Assembly (NCBI RefSeq): GCF_018598185.1
Contig: NZ_JAHESC010000013.1
Span: 1-64,000, forward strand
Direction: 5' to 3'
DNA: 64,000 bases
DNA from: Dawidia soli
GTDB lineage: Bacteria; Bacteroidota; Bacteroidia; Cytophagales; Cyclobacteriaceae
The first letter of the stretch is position 1. Every line of letters starts with the position of its first letter. The notes below the pieces were generated by a model that worked only from the letters and a program-made list of their open reading frames with translations, searched no databases and was not told the origin of the DNA. Of the stretch, positions 26,401-35,409 are shown piece after piece. A program made the translations under genes and the position numbers.

Positions 26401-29094
26401 GATCCGCATGGCCGCCAGCATACCCTCATCCACCATCGCAGGCAAGCGCGGCAGGTCCTCCACGGTGTGGCGGCGCAACGTCCATTTGATACCGGCATAG
26501 GCCAGCAATAAACGAGCGGTGGAATACGAAGCGGGAAACGTTACCTTCAACGACCGCAGTACCTGCAGCCCAAGAGCGATCGCTTCGCTGTTCCGGCATT
26601 GAAATACGAGCGCCTGGATCTGTATTTCCTGTATCCGGATCTTTTCGCCCTCCGTTTTTACCTGACCGAGCGCACGCCCGAGCAGCGCCTCCGATGCTTC
26701 ACGATCGTGCGCCAGGTAGGCCGCTTCTCCCCCGCCTACATGCAGGGAAAGGCAGAGCGTATAATCCGTAGCCCAGGCGGTATGGTTCAACAGCGCCAGG
26801 CCTGCATCGTAGTAGGTATACGCTGCGCGGTATGCCGTGGTCTGCTTTGCTTTCCGGCCCGCCCGCAGGTTGATGCCGGCCAGGGTACATCGCGCCGCGG
26901 CCTCGGTGATCAGCGCGCTCCCCAGGTTGAGGTGATGGACGATGTCAAAAAGCTGACGATCCACTTCGTCGTCGCGCAGCTTGTCGAGCAGGAAATATCC
27001 AATAGTCAGGTGAAGCTCCTGTTGCTCGCGGGGTGGTATCAGCGCACAGGCCGCCTGCTGCACCTGGTCGTGAAAGAATATGTACCGCGTTCTGGGCAGC
27101 AGGGTGTCGGGGCTCCTGGTCGCCGGGGCCGGCAGGATCAGGTTTTCCTGCAAGGCTTCCTTCAGGTCATCCGCCGCTTCATGGTCGGTCTTGTCCATCA
27201 GCGCGGCGAGCATCGACAGGTCGAACTGGCGGCCGATGCAGGCACCATATACAAGCGCCTGCTGTGTTACCCGCGGCAGCCGCAGGATGCGTTCCGTGAT
27301 CAGCTCCAGCGACGTGCTCGCGCGGGAGTGATGCATGATGTTTTCCATACACCACGTCCAACGTTGTGTATCCGGATTGAACGTGATGAGCGATTTCTTG
27401 CGGAGCTCCTGCAACCGCTCGGAAATAAACAGCGGGTTGCCCAGCGTACCCGTCAGCAGGTAATCGGCCAGCGGGCGGGTAAGGTGGGTATTGCTGGCGA
27501 GCGTGTCGGCCAGCAAACGGCACACTTCCTCCAGCGTAAGTGGCAAGAGCCGGAGGTGCTGAAAATTTTCCGGCGCATGCTGGGTTATTGTCTGTAACAT
27601 CACTGCCAGCGGACCGTTGGCGTGCACTTCGTTATCGCGATAGGTTCCTACCACCAGCACATGCCGCGTACAGGACGTGCAAACAAGCATCTGAAGCAGG
27701 TCGAGACTGGCCGCGTCGGCCCATTGCAGGTCGTCGAGAAGAATGACCAGCGGCCGTTGGCGCGTAGCCGTCGCTTCTATAAATTTCGCGAACGTGGCCG
27801 TTACCCGCTTTTGCGCATCTGCCGGGGCGAAGCCAGCGGCACGTTGGCGCTCGCCAAAGAGTGACGCCAGCTCGGGGATAATGTCGGTGAGGATACCGAC
27901 CTCCGGCCCCAGCTGTGAAGCCACTGCATCCCGCCACGCCTGGAACGCTGGCTGATCTTCACGCAGCGCTGTGATCAACTCGCGGAACGCCAGCACCAGG
28001 ATGCCGAACGGTGTATGCCGGTTCCGTTCATCGCACTTCCCCGACAGAACAAGCTTGTCCTTCTGACGCAGGCGTTGGTGTATTTCTTTCATCACCGCCG
28101 ACTTTCCGATGCCCGAATTTCCATACAGCAGTATAAACTCGCTGTGCTGACCGATCCGGTCGAACGCCGCCAGGGCTTTGTTTATTTCCGTTTCACGCCC
28201 GTAGAGGTGTGTGTTGATCCGGATCGCATCCGTAAGCACATGCGCATCGGGCGTGAACAGGCGAACATGCCCCTCGATCGTGTATTGCCTGTAACATTCC
28301 TGAAGATCGAGCCTCAGGCTTCTCGCATTTTTATACCGGTCGTCCGGCTTCTTTTGCAGGAGCTTCGCGATGATCTCCGAGACGACAGCCGGTAATGCGG
28401 CATTTACAGCGGCAGCGGCGGCGGGCTGCTTGGCGATATGCGCATGGACCAGCTCGTTGATATCGGTCTGCTCGAAAGGCAGTTTGCCCGTGAACATACG
28501 GTACAGCGTGATGCCCAGCGAATAAAGATCCGAGCGATGGTCTTCCGCCATTTCTGTCCGGCCCGACTGCTCCGGAGAAATATATTCAAGCGCCGTTTCG
28601 AATTTGCGCGCCAGGTTCGGGGGCTTGCCGGCGGACAATGCATGGACCGCCACACCAAGATCCCAAAGCGTTACCGACAACGTATCGGTATCGATCAGAA
28701 CATTGGCCGGCCGGATGTCGCGATGCAGTATTACATGGCTGTGGAGCTCCTCCACCAGCCGGGCCAGCTGCACACTGATCTGCAGCGCATCCGCAAGCGA
28801 CGGCCGGTGGTGGGCCAGGTAGCTTTCCAATGTAACACCGCGCACGCACGCCATTTCCAACAGCACCAGATTATCGACATTCAACTTGTCGAGGATGGGC
28901 ACCATGCAGTCGGACGTAAACCCGGGCCGGAGGGAGAGCTCGTTATCGAGCTCGCGCACAGCGTCGGAGGACGTATACGACGGCAGCTTTAAGAGCACGC
29001 TGACGCCGTCAGCCGTGCGTTCTGCCCGGAATAATGCCTTTGAGGGATCCTTGAAAAGCACTTCTAAACACTTGTAGCCTTGAATGGATGTCAC
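23479..29094 (-). CDS. Giant hybrid sensor: Ser/Thr kinase-like, AAA ATPase, GAF, histidine kinase, receiver
   Basis: An 1871-residue cytoplasmic sensor. Order: protein-kinase domain (about 10-265; catalytic HRDIRPANVLID, with DLG in WDLGVA replacing DFG, and YISPEQSG); AAA_16 predicted ATPase (P-loop YGNSGIGKS near 328, Walker B LVILLDDLQWAD near 448); a long helical TPR-like region (about 750-1240); GAF (about 1310-1455; LCIPALNQGKLVGALYLEN); coiled coil; HisKA (SHEIRTPM near 1505); HATPase (LLNLVGNAIKF near 1618; GTGLGLFIAKKL); receiver (ILLVEDTLFNQ, MDIKMPVMDG near 1790). No signal peptide or membrane segment is seen. The AAA-linked kinase/histidine-kinase architecture is a known class of large hybrid sensor; the ligand is unknown. 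Final phosphotransfer probably uses the neighbouring Hpt and regulator. Confidence 0.95.
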   Translation of the reverse strand: MTSIQGYKCLEVLFKDPSKALFRAERTADGVSVLLKLPSYTSSDAVRELDNELSLRPGFTSDCMVPILDKLNVDNLVLLEMACVRGVTLESYLAHHRPSLADALQISVQLARLVEELHSHVILHRDIRPANVLIDTDTLSVTLWDLGVAVHALSAGKPPNLARKFETALEYISPEQSGRTEMAEDHRSDLYSLGITLYRMFTGKLPFEQTDINELVHAHIAKQPAAAAAVNAALPAVVSEIIAKLLQKKPDDRYKNARSLRLDLQECYRQYTIEGHVRLFTPDAHVLTDAIRINTHLYGRETEINKALAAFDRIGQHSEFILLYGNSGIGKSAVMKEIHQRLRQKDKLVLSGKCDERNRHTPFGILVLAFRELITALREDQPAFQAWRDAVASQLGPEVGILTDIIPELASLFGERQRAAGFAPADAQKRVTATFAKFIEATATRQRPLVILLDDLQWADAASLDLLQMLVCTSCTRHVLVVGTYRDNEVHANGPLAVMLQTITQHAPENFQHLRLLPLTLEEVCRLLADTLASNTHLTRPLADYLLTGTLGNPLFISERLQELRKKSLITFNPDTQRWTWCMENIMHHSRASTSLELITERILRLPRVTQQALVYGACIGRQFDLSMLAALMDKTDHEAADDLKEALQENLILPAPATRSPDTLLPRTRYIFFHDQVQQAACALIPPREQQELHLTIGYFLLDKLRDDEVDRQLFDIVHHLNLGSALITEAAARCTLAGINLRAGRKAKQTTAYRAAYTYYDAGLALLNHTAWATDYTLCLSLHVGGGEAAYLAHDREASEALLGRALGQVKTEGEKIRIQEIQIQALVFQCRNSEAIALGLQVLRSLKVTFPASYSTARLLLAYAGIKWTLRRHTVEDLPRLPAMVDEGMLAAMRIMQSISAVAYHNAPGLYPLLVLKMMRLSVTYGSATESPLAYATYGAMVNGIETNNGVCYRFGKAALTLLEKNTDAGIGARTLLIYNLINRPSHEHVHESLDELKRCFKNASDLGDVEYATYASNGYCMLLCLSGKSLWWVKEEMLRCNILPPALRMNDASYGNDALIQLVANLGNENDDPTVLTGKYFDEGTGFAEILRANKPSKLFACYVFKMMLCYFVGDYAGGKNHIAHARRYLHYSRGQILEAMFYFYAALLRFAAYRQSAQARDLRQGKAYTRKINKWASQVPVNCAHLSLLAEAEHARVTGKKDQALTLYDQAIQAAQRSNYIQHEALAHELAAACWKEKGQKHMERIYLTSALDAYKKWGCTLKVKHLEEQRERYNLADEQTSSGHVMPSLDIATIMKASTALSSEVVFDQLLDKLMKFVIENAGAQAGYFILDWSGKLYIEARQSVNDQKSARLQIPLAESDLIPQQIVEHVFRSKEDVVLADAQLDPVFAHDAAVMKHRVRSALCIPALNQGKLVGALYLENNLTTGVFTKDRVELLKLLSGQIAVSIENSILYENLEQKVQERTAEIQVQKEEIERQKQLVEQKSKFKEQFFANMSHEIRTPMTAIVGMSELIFDTPLTLQQMEYAKGIKYSSENLLAIINDILDFSKIEAGKFSFVQKPFQLRERIHRLHAMVGVLADEKNIALSMEVDASIPQQLIGDPLRLHQILLNLVGNAIKFTEKGHVSVTVSPVESNESHVVLSFAVRDSGIGIAEDKLHYIFETFSRIEDELNLQHAGTGLGLFIAKKLVEEQGGSMTVTSKLQEGTTFRFTLPFQRCDASVQEEDKDTVSLSDLRILLVEDTLFNQVVAEEILKKIITNAQVIVADNGQVALEKLEHHVVDIILMDIKMPVMDGYTASRHIRAMQGLERVPILAFTSNANPGEADKCKAAGMDDYITKPIESRKLKQKIARLMQGAGTPVEESGW

Positions 29095-29252
29095 GATGTC
29101 TATACTAAAATAGAATACTTATTACCCCTGCCACCGGCCCAATCGGGCCGTGCGACAACCAAAGATACTCTCAGACCAAACGCGTGATTCCATTTTTATA
29201 TCTTTTTATACTTTTTAAGGGATCGTTAAAAATTCGTCTCTCCGGCGTGCTT

Positions 29253-29260
29253 TATCTTTG
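29253..29260 (+). promoter_or_regulatory. -7 box TATCTTTG of the monooxygenase operon
   Basis: A TAnnTTTG match 31 bp before the monooxygenase start, in an AT-rich stretch. No clear TTG lies at the normal upstream distance. Confidence 0.5.
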
Positions 29261-29291
29261 TAGCATAATCAGAAAAAAACCCTTCAGGTAT

Positions 29292-30545
29292 ATGAGAAAA
29301 ATTGCCATTATGGGCGCGGGCCAATCGGGTCTGCACCTCGCGATCCGGTTGTTGAAGCACGGCTACCAGGTTACCGTCATCTCCGAGCGCACGGCCGAAG
29401 AGATCTTCAACGGCCCGCCCACCGGCGGCACCTACCTTTTCAACGACAGCATCACACTGGAGAAAGAGCTCGGCATCGACATGTGGCGCGACACCGCCTA
29501 TCATTCCACCGGCTTCAATATGAACTTCGGCACGCCCGACGGGCAATTTGCCTTTGGCATCCAGTCCAAACTGGACCGGCCGGGTGTATCGATCGATCAG
29601 CGTCTGAAGTTCTATCAATGGATCAAATATTTCGAGAAGCAGGGCGGGAAGTTTATCGTGAGTCCCACCACGCCGTCCGACCTGCTGGCCTGCACGGAGG
29701 CATTCGACCTGGTCATCGTTTCCACCGGCAAAGGCCCGCTGGCGAAGCTGTTTGAGCGGGATGCCGAAAAGTCGACCTGGGACAAACCCGCGCGCAAGCT
29801 CGTACAACTGCACATCAATGATTTTGCCGACCGTGAAAAGACCCGGTTCAATTCGATCACGCTGTGCAAGGTGATGGGCGCGGCCGAGATCATTACGAGC
29901 GCGTTTTATCATAAAGACGATATACAATGTGCGTGGGTGCTGCTGGAGATCGTTCCCGGAGGGCCCATGGATGTATTCGACGACGTGCAGGGCGGACCGG
30001 CGTTGCTGCAGCGCACCAAAGAAGTGATCAAGCAGTTTATGCCGTGGCAATACCAGTCGTTTGACAACGCGGCCCTCATCAGCAACGATGCTTACCTCAA
30101 GGGAGCATTCGTGCCCACGGTACGGAAGCCGGTTGTCCAGCTCAACTCCACCGCGCGGGTGTTAGGCCTGGGCGACACCGTGATCTTAAACGACCCCATC
30201 GTCGGACAGGGCGGGAACAATGCATCGAAAATGGCAAACACCTATGGCAATGCCATCCTCGAGCACGGCCACCGGCCTTTCGATGCCGATTGGATGAACG
30301 ATACCTTCGACAAATTCTGGCAGTATTCGAAGTATGTCAATAAGTTTTGCGATATCATTCTGTCACCCCCCGAACCGCATATCGTCGATCTCCTCGGTGC
30401 AGCGGTGCAGAACAAGGCAATAGCATCAGACATCGTCAACGGTTTTAACCACCCGCCGTCGCTCTTCCCGTGGCTGGCCGATGCAGACGCCGCCCAACGG
30501 TACCTCGAAACAAAACAACAGCGTGTAGCCGAACCCATCCTCTGA
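29292..30545 (+). CDS. StyA-type (styrene/indole) FAD-dependent monooxygenase
   Basis: A 417-residue single-component flavoprotein of the styrene/indole monooxygenase family: Rossmann FAD motif IMGAGQSGLHLAIRLL, then RTAEEIFNGPPTGGTYLF, FGTPDGQFAFGIQSKLDRPGVS split around the substrate pocket, and GLGDTVILNDPIVGQGGNNASKMA as the second FAD site. These enzymes use FADH2 from a separate reductase (StyB); none is encoded next to it, so a reductase must come from elsewhere in the genome. The ATG at 29292 gives the canonical N-terminus. A methyltransferase gene lies 100 bp downstream, and the pair may tailor a small aromatic metabolite. Confidence 0.88.
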   Translation: MRKIAIMGAGQSGLHLAIRLLKHGYQVTVISERTAEEIFNGPPTGGTYLFNDSITLEKELGIDMWRDTAYHSTGFNMNFGTPDGQFAFGIQSKLDRPGVSIDQRLKFYQWIKYFEKQGGKFIVSPTTPSDLLACTEAFDLVIVSTGKGPLAKLFERDAEKSTWDKPARKLVQLHINDFADREKTRFNSITLCKVMGAAEIITSAFYHKDDIQCAWVLLEIVPGGPMDVFDDVQGGPALLQRTKEVIKQFMPWQYQSFDNAALISNDAYLKGAFVPTVRKPVVQLNSTARVLGLGDTVILNDPIVGQGGNNASKMANTYGNAILEHGHRPFDADWMNDTFDKFWQYSKYVNKFCDIILSPPEPHIVDLLGAAVQNKAIASDIVNGFNHPPSLFPWLADADAAQRYLETKQQRVAEPIL

Positions 30546-30563
30546 TATTTTACCCAGTTGAAC

Positions 30564-30607
30564 GGCATGTGCGACGATGTGTATCGTTGCATCGGCACCG
30601 CCATGCC
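30564..30607 (+). promoter_or_regulatory. Intercistronic hairpin between monooxygenase and methyltransferase
   Basis: An inner 9-bp stem (30570-30578 with 30583-30591, one G-U-type mismatch, loop GTGT), capped outside by GGCATG/CATGCC (30564-30569, 30602-30607) with a 10-base bulge. No T-run follows. It may set a differential mRNA level or protect processed ends. Confidence 0.4.
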
Positions 30608-30645
30608 TTAGAAAATAAAATTCAATAATAAACCCCCTCAATAAA

Positions 30646-31626
30646 ATGGAATTACAAGTAAATCCTTTCATTTCGCGCGAGAGCGCAAACGACTCGTTGG
30701 GCGTATACATCACCGAGAGCTTCCCGACCGTTGGATCAGCATCGGAGATCAAGGCGCAACTGCAAGCGCTTGTCGAAAAAGGAGGCCCCGATCTAAAAGA
30801 TTATACCAAACTCGATCAGACCATGGCGACGCTATATGCGCACTGGCAGTACGGACGCCTCTCGCAGCGGGAAATAGAAGATCTGAAAAGCGTGTTCCAT
30901 GACAGCTTCCTGAACGCTACGATACACGGCCACGCATACCTCAAACCTTTCGGCTATGCCGGTGATTTTTTATTGATCGATAAGATCTATACGCATCATC
31001 ACGCCAGACTGGCCGAATACAAAAAATGGGATCGGTATTTCCATTACTGCGAAGCGACCGAAGCTGTCCGCAACAGGAAAGAATACTTCAAAAAGCTCAT
31101 GCTGAAAAAATTGAGCGCGGCCACCACACCGCTACAGCTTCTGGATGTGGCCAGCGGTCCGGCACGGGATGTACAGGAGCTTTACGGGACGATCGACCCG
31201 AAAACATTGTCGACCACGTGTGTCGATGTAGACGCCCGCGCCATTGATTATGCCACCGACCTTTGCAAAGCACACACCGGGCAGATCCGGTTTGTCCACA
31301 AGAACATTCTTCGATTCTCTACACCGGAGAAGTTCGACGTGATCTGGTCCGCCGGACTATTCGACTATTTCGAAGACAGGATCTTTGTTACGTCCATCAA
31401 AAAGTTCCTGACCTGGCTCAAGCCTGGCGGCGAGATAATCGTCGGCAATTTCTCCGAAGACAACAGCACCCGCGGGTACATGGAAATGTTCGGCGAATGG
31501 AACCTGATCCATCGCAGCAAAGAAGAGCTGACACGCCTCGCGCTTTTAGCCGGCGCCCGGGAAGAAAACATTCACGTAGAGCAGGAACCGCTCGGCATCA
31601 ACCTGTTCCTGCGCATCACCGCCTGA
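30646..31626 (+). CDS. Class I SAM-dependent methyltransferase
   Basis: A 326-residue methyltransferase. The C-terminal half has the SAM-binding motif LLDVASGPARDVQELYG, acidic motif II TTCVDVDARAIDYA and post-motif FDVIWSAGLFDYF. The N-terminal half carries HAYLKPFGYAGDF, a signature I associate with methyltransferases annotated for extracellular-factor (hydroxypalmitate methyl ester, PhcB-like) synthesis; that link is from memory and weak. It follows the StyA-type gene on the same strand with a hairpin in between, and has its own terminator. Confidence 0.87.
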   Translation: MELQVNPFISRESANDSLGVYITESFPTVGSASEIKAQLQALVEKGGPDLKDYTKLDQTMATLYAHWQYGRLSQREIEDLKSVFHDSFLNATIHGHAYLKPFGYAGDFLLIDKIYTHHHARLAEYKKWDRYFHYCEATEAVRNRKEYFKKLMLKKLSAATTPLQLLDVASGPARDVQELYGTIDPKTLSTTCVDVDARAIDYATDLCKAHTGQIRFVHKNILRFSTPEKFDVIWSAGLFDYFEDRIFVTSIKKFLTWLKPGGEIIVGNFSEDNSTRGYMEMFGEWNLIHRSKEELTRLALLAGAREENIHVEQEPLGINLFLRITA

Positions 31627-31664
31627 TAACAGACGATCCTTTTTTCTGGAGGCTTTAATCCCCT

Positions 31665-31701
31665 GGGCCTTGACGCACATACCGTCAGGGCCCTGTCTTT
31701 T
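31665..31701 (+). terminator. Terminator of the monooxygenase/methyltransferase operon
   Basis: An 11-bp stem (31665-31675 with 31683-31693, one G-U pair), 7-base loop, then TGTCTTTTT. It lies 38 bp after the methyltransferase stop. Confidence 0.75.
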
Positions 31702-31742
31702 ACCGCATATTATACCCTATCGCACCACCGCTACACATTCGT

Positions 31743-33014
<1,272 letters not shown>

Positions 33015-33105
33015 TCACTACGGCAGGGGTCTATCCGCTACCGCCAGGGCCAGTAGGCTCGCCGTCGTTCTTCTCATCGGGCATGAGCTGGCGACGCCGG
33101 TTTCA

Positions 33106-34353
33106 TCAGCCCGGCGGACCGGACAGTATCCATCGAGGTTGGAAACCTGGAGAGGATTTGCTCATCCGTGGAAAGAAACTCGCGACGGAAGTATTTTCAG
33201 CAAAAAAGAACTTTCCTGAGTCCGTCGAGCGTTGTCCGCTATCGCGAGTTTCGGGAGGGGTTAATGCAATTTGTTCTGGTTCCGCTGTGCGCGTCGCGCA
33301 GATGTCGTCCAGCTCTTCCCGCGCGGATACCGGAATGGTATAAGTATAGACGCGGACTTCTTTTTTCTCTGTCGCCGGCTCTTTCATGGTATATACGTAC
33401 TGCATATCCGGAGCAGCCATAGCCCTTGGTTCATCCTGGGGGTCTCTGGCAGGCACGTCTTCTCTCACGATCCCGGTTTCGCCATTGCGCTCGCCACTGT
33501 CCTCGATCATTTCGCCGCCGCTTTCTTCTGACTCGCCATCTTTTCCCTGCAGCCCCATGATCTTCGCAGCGCCAAATCGCCGTACTTCTCCGATCGTTCC
33601 ATTCTGGCGCACCGCGCCATACTCGATTCCGATCGACAGCATCAGCGTCCACGCATCGTCGCCCGGAGGGAGTGCCTCCATGGCGAGCTCGAGTGTCGAA
33701 CCGGGCATCCCTTCCAGGGATGGGCTCCAATCCGTAGATGTACTGATCGAATGATAGGCGGAGCTATACCACCAGGGCGGTAAGTACTCCTTCGAGGGAA
33801 CATCGAATGTTAGGTCGGGCACGATGCCGAGCGTGATCGTCAGACGAAACATCGCATGGTTGTTCCGAGGAAAATAATTAATATCGCGGAGCAGCTCGGG
33901 AAGGTCCACGCGCACAGAACGATCATGACGATCCAGGGTATAGTATACCGGGGCGCGCACGATGGAATCAAAGGCGGGCGCTTTTTGTGTCGTCGAGAAA
34001 CCTTCGAGCAGACGCGTATGTTCCGAAAGTGCGATACGACGGCGGCCCCATTCGCTGGTGCCGTCACGCAGTTGTACCTGGCGCATCACACTGTTGATAT
34101 CGCTGCCAAAATTATAGTCCGACAGCCGACGGACTTGATTCATGGCCTTGCGTACATAGCTGCCGTGACGCGAGCAGCCACCGAACTCTGACATCGTCCG
34201 GCGCGTATTTTCAAAGCTTTTGCTTGTTTTTATTTTTTCCGCGCTTGGACCGCCTTTTCGTCGAACAACGATCTTGTCGACGCCGCGCATGCGATACGCG
34301 CTGAGCATGTCCAGCTTGCCGGTAAAGGCGAATGGTCCTTCCAGAAAAGGCAT
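33106..34353 (-). CDS. Conserved protein of unknown function
   Basis: A 415-residue protein I cannot assign. It has no signal peptide or membrane segment. The N-terminal part (MPFLEGPFAFTGKL, then AYRMRGVDKIVVRRKGGPSAEKIK) and the region DSIVRAPVYYTLDRHDRSVRVDLPEL look conserved and beta-rich. From about residue 265 the sequence becomes acidic and low-complexity (GESEESGGEMIEDSG). The last 60 residues are Ser/Pro-rich, ending in FQPRWILSGPPG, and may be read-through after a frameshift. The upstream region 34354-34761 is AT-rich and palindromic, fitting a regulated promoter. Confidence 0.65.
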   Translation of the reverse strand: MPFLEGPFAFTGKLDMLSAYRMRGVDKIVVRRKGGPSAEKIKTSKSFENTRRTMSEFGGCSRHGSYVRKAMNQVRRLSDYNFGSDINSVMRQVQLRDGTSEWGRRRIALSEHTRLLEGFSTTQKAPAFDSIVRAPVYYTLDRHDRSVRVDLPELLRDINYFPRNNHAMFRLTITLGIVPDLTFDVPSKEYLPPWWYSSAYHSISTSTDWSPSLEGMPGSTLELAMEALPPGDDAWTLMLSIGIEYGAVRQNGTIGEVRRFGAAKIMGLQGKDGESEESGGEMIEDSGERNGETGIVREDVPARDPQDEPRAMAAPDMQYVYTMKEPATEKKEVRVYTYTIPVSAREELDDICATRTAEPEQIALTPPETRDSGQRSTDSGKFFFAENTSVASFFPRMSKSSPGFQPRWILSGPPG

Positions 34354-34493
34354 AGTTCATGGGTTTTAGGGTAACGAGGGTTTTTCAGACAACATCAAAT
34401 GTTCTAACGGTGTCCAGACCGAATCTACGAAAAGCCAGCCATGTTACTATATTCTGAATAAATATATTTTTTAAAAGAGAAGTTTAAGAAGAA

Positions 34494-34525
34494 GATATCC
34501 AATAGTTATATAACTATTGAATATC
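34494..34525. promoter_or_regulatory. 32-bp near-perfect AT-rich palindrome
   Basis: The core 34500-34519 is a perfect 20-bp palindrome (CAATAGTTATATAACTATTG). After one mismatched pair it extends by GATAT/ATATC to 32 bp. It lies 140 bp upstream of the minus-strand gene starting at 34353. The gene-free stretch 34354-34761 holds this palindrome, the 14-bp direct repeat and the CCGGAA motif, and no gene. Confidence 0.5.
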
Positions 34526-34571
34526 TATTCATAATCCCTTTGTTAAATATCCTATATCTATTGAATATCTA
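34514..34571. repeat. 14-bp direct repeat CTATTGAATATCTA, two copies
   Basis: Identical copies at 34514-34527 and 34558-34571, 44 bp apart (about four helical turns, the same DNA face). The first overlaps the right arm of the 32-bp palindrome. They may be binding sites for one regulator. Confidence 0.5.
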
Positions 34572-34591
34572 ATCAATTGAATGACTGCATA

Positions 34592-34605
34592 CCGGAATTT
34601 TCCGG
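34592..34605. promoter_or_regulatory. Inverted repeat CCGGAA-TT-TTCCGG
   Basis: Perfect 6-bp arms around TT. The inner 12 bases recur, reverse-complemented, at 35361-35372 before the GH43 gene. The shared site suggests one regulator for both loci. Confidence 0.45.
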
Positions 34606-34761
34606 ATAGTTTGAGGTGATCAGTCATGCATTCTGAAGATTCTTCGTGTGGGCGCACGAACCATGCAGGGCCTCCGGGCTCTGATGTGAATCCTACTGGG
34701 CGAACATCGCCAAATTCGCTTTTTTTAACGCTAACCCGTGCGCTTTGTCATCCCGTTTCAA

Positions 34762-35196
34762 CTATTTTACTAACCTTTCAATCGCGTCGGTCAGCGCGCA
34801 ATTACGATCCGTGAAGGTTATGGATTTCGACGAACCTGTTAACTCATATTGGGTAGTGGTGGTGCAGGATCCCAGCGTGTCCGAAAATTGGATTCCGGCC
34901 AGGCATATTTCGCGTAAGAGGGCTTCCTTTTCGCCTGTCCAGAAAAAAGTATCCACCTTTTCTTTTATCCGGTCCGCTTCACCAAATACCGGGAAAGTAT
35001 AGATCGCGATGTTCTTGTCTTGTATGACGATGGTTTCCGTTCCTCCGCCAAAGCAACCTTCATACGCAAATTCAAATGTATAGTTATGCCCCGCGAGAAT
35101 ATCGTCAATATCCTGCGTCGTTGATCCGGACGCGCAGGAAGCCGTAACAAACCCAAAGAAAACGAGCAGTCTTTTTAGCAGCATCATTAAAATCAT
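34762..35196 (-). CDS. Small lipoprotein of unknown function
   Basis: A 144-residue lipoprotein starting MILMMLLKRLLVFFGFVTASC (lipobox TASC, Cys 21). The ATG at 35196 follows a purine-rich GATAAAG; the frame is open farther upstream, but that extension would bury the signal peptide. The mature part (TFEFAYEGCFGGGTETIVI, QYELTGSSKSITFTDRNCAL) is beta-rich with three further Cys, possibly two in a disulfide. I recognise no family. Its stop faces the AT-rich region. Confidence 0.75.
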   Translation of the reverse strand: MILMMLLKRLLVFFGFVTASCASGSTTQDIDDILAGHNYTFEFAYEGCFGGGTETIVIQDKNIAIYTFPVFGEADRIKEKVDTFFWTGEKEALLREICLAGIQFSDTLGSCTTTTQYELTGSSKSITFTDRNCALTDAIERLVK

Positions 35197-35360
35197 CTTT
35201 ATCCATACAAAAATATATCCTATCCGAAAGACTCCATAAAAATGTCTTTTTTCCCGCATGAATGAGCTCTTTGGAAAAAAAAACACATTAATCAAGAGTA
35301 AAAACAACTCCTTCCGTGCACTTGTGATAAGAGCCCACGGATTTATCCACAGGCCCGGAT

Positions 35361-35372
35361 CGGAAAATTCCG
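35361..35372. promoter_or_regulatory. Inverted repeat CGGAA-AA-TTCCG before the GH43 gene
   Basis: Perfect 5-bp arms. It is the reverse complement of 34593-34604 and lies 38 bp before the GH43 start codon, a position suited to operator function. Confidence 0.45.
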
Positions 35373-35409
35373 GTACAAAATACTGCTTCCTAAAACCAAA
35401 TGACCACCG

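Noticed and set aside
25270-27597. Long plus-strand open frames (413 and 332 codons) inside the giant kinase gene
   Set aside because: The minus-strand product has continuous AAA, TPR-like, GAF and kinase domains; the plus frames are low-complexity Arg/Gln-rich shadows.
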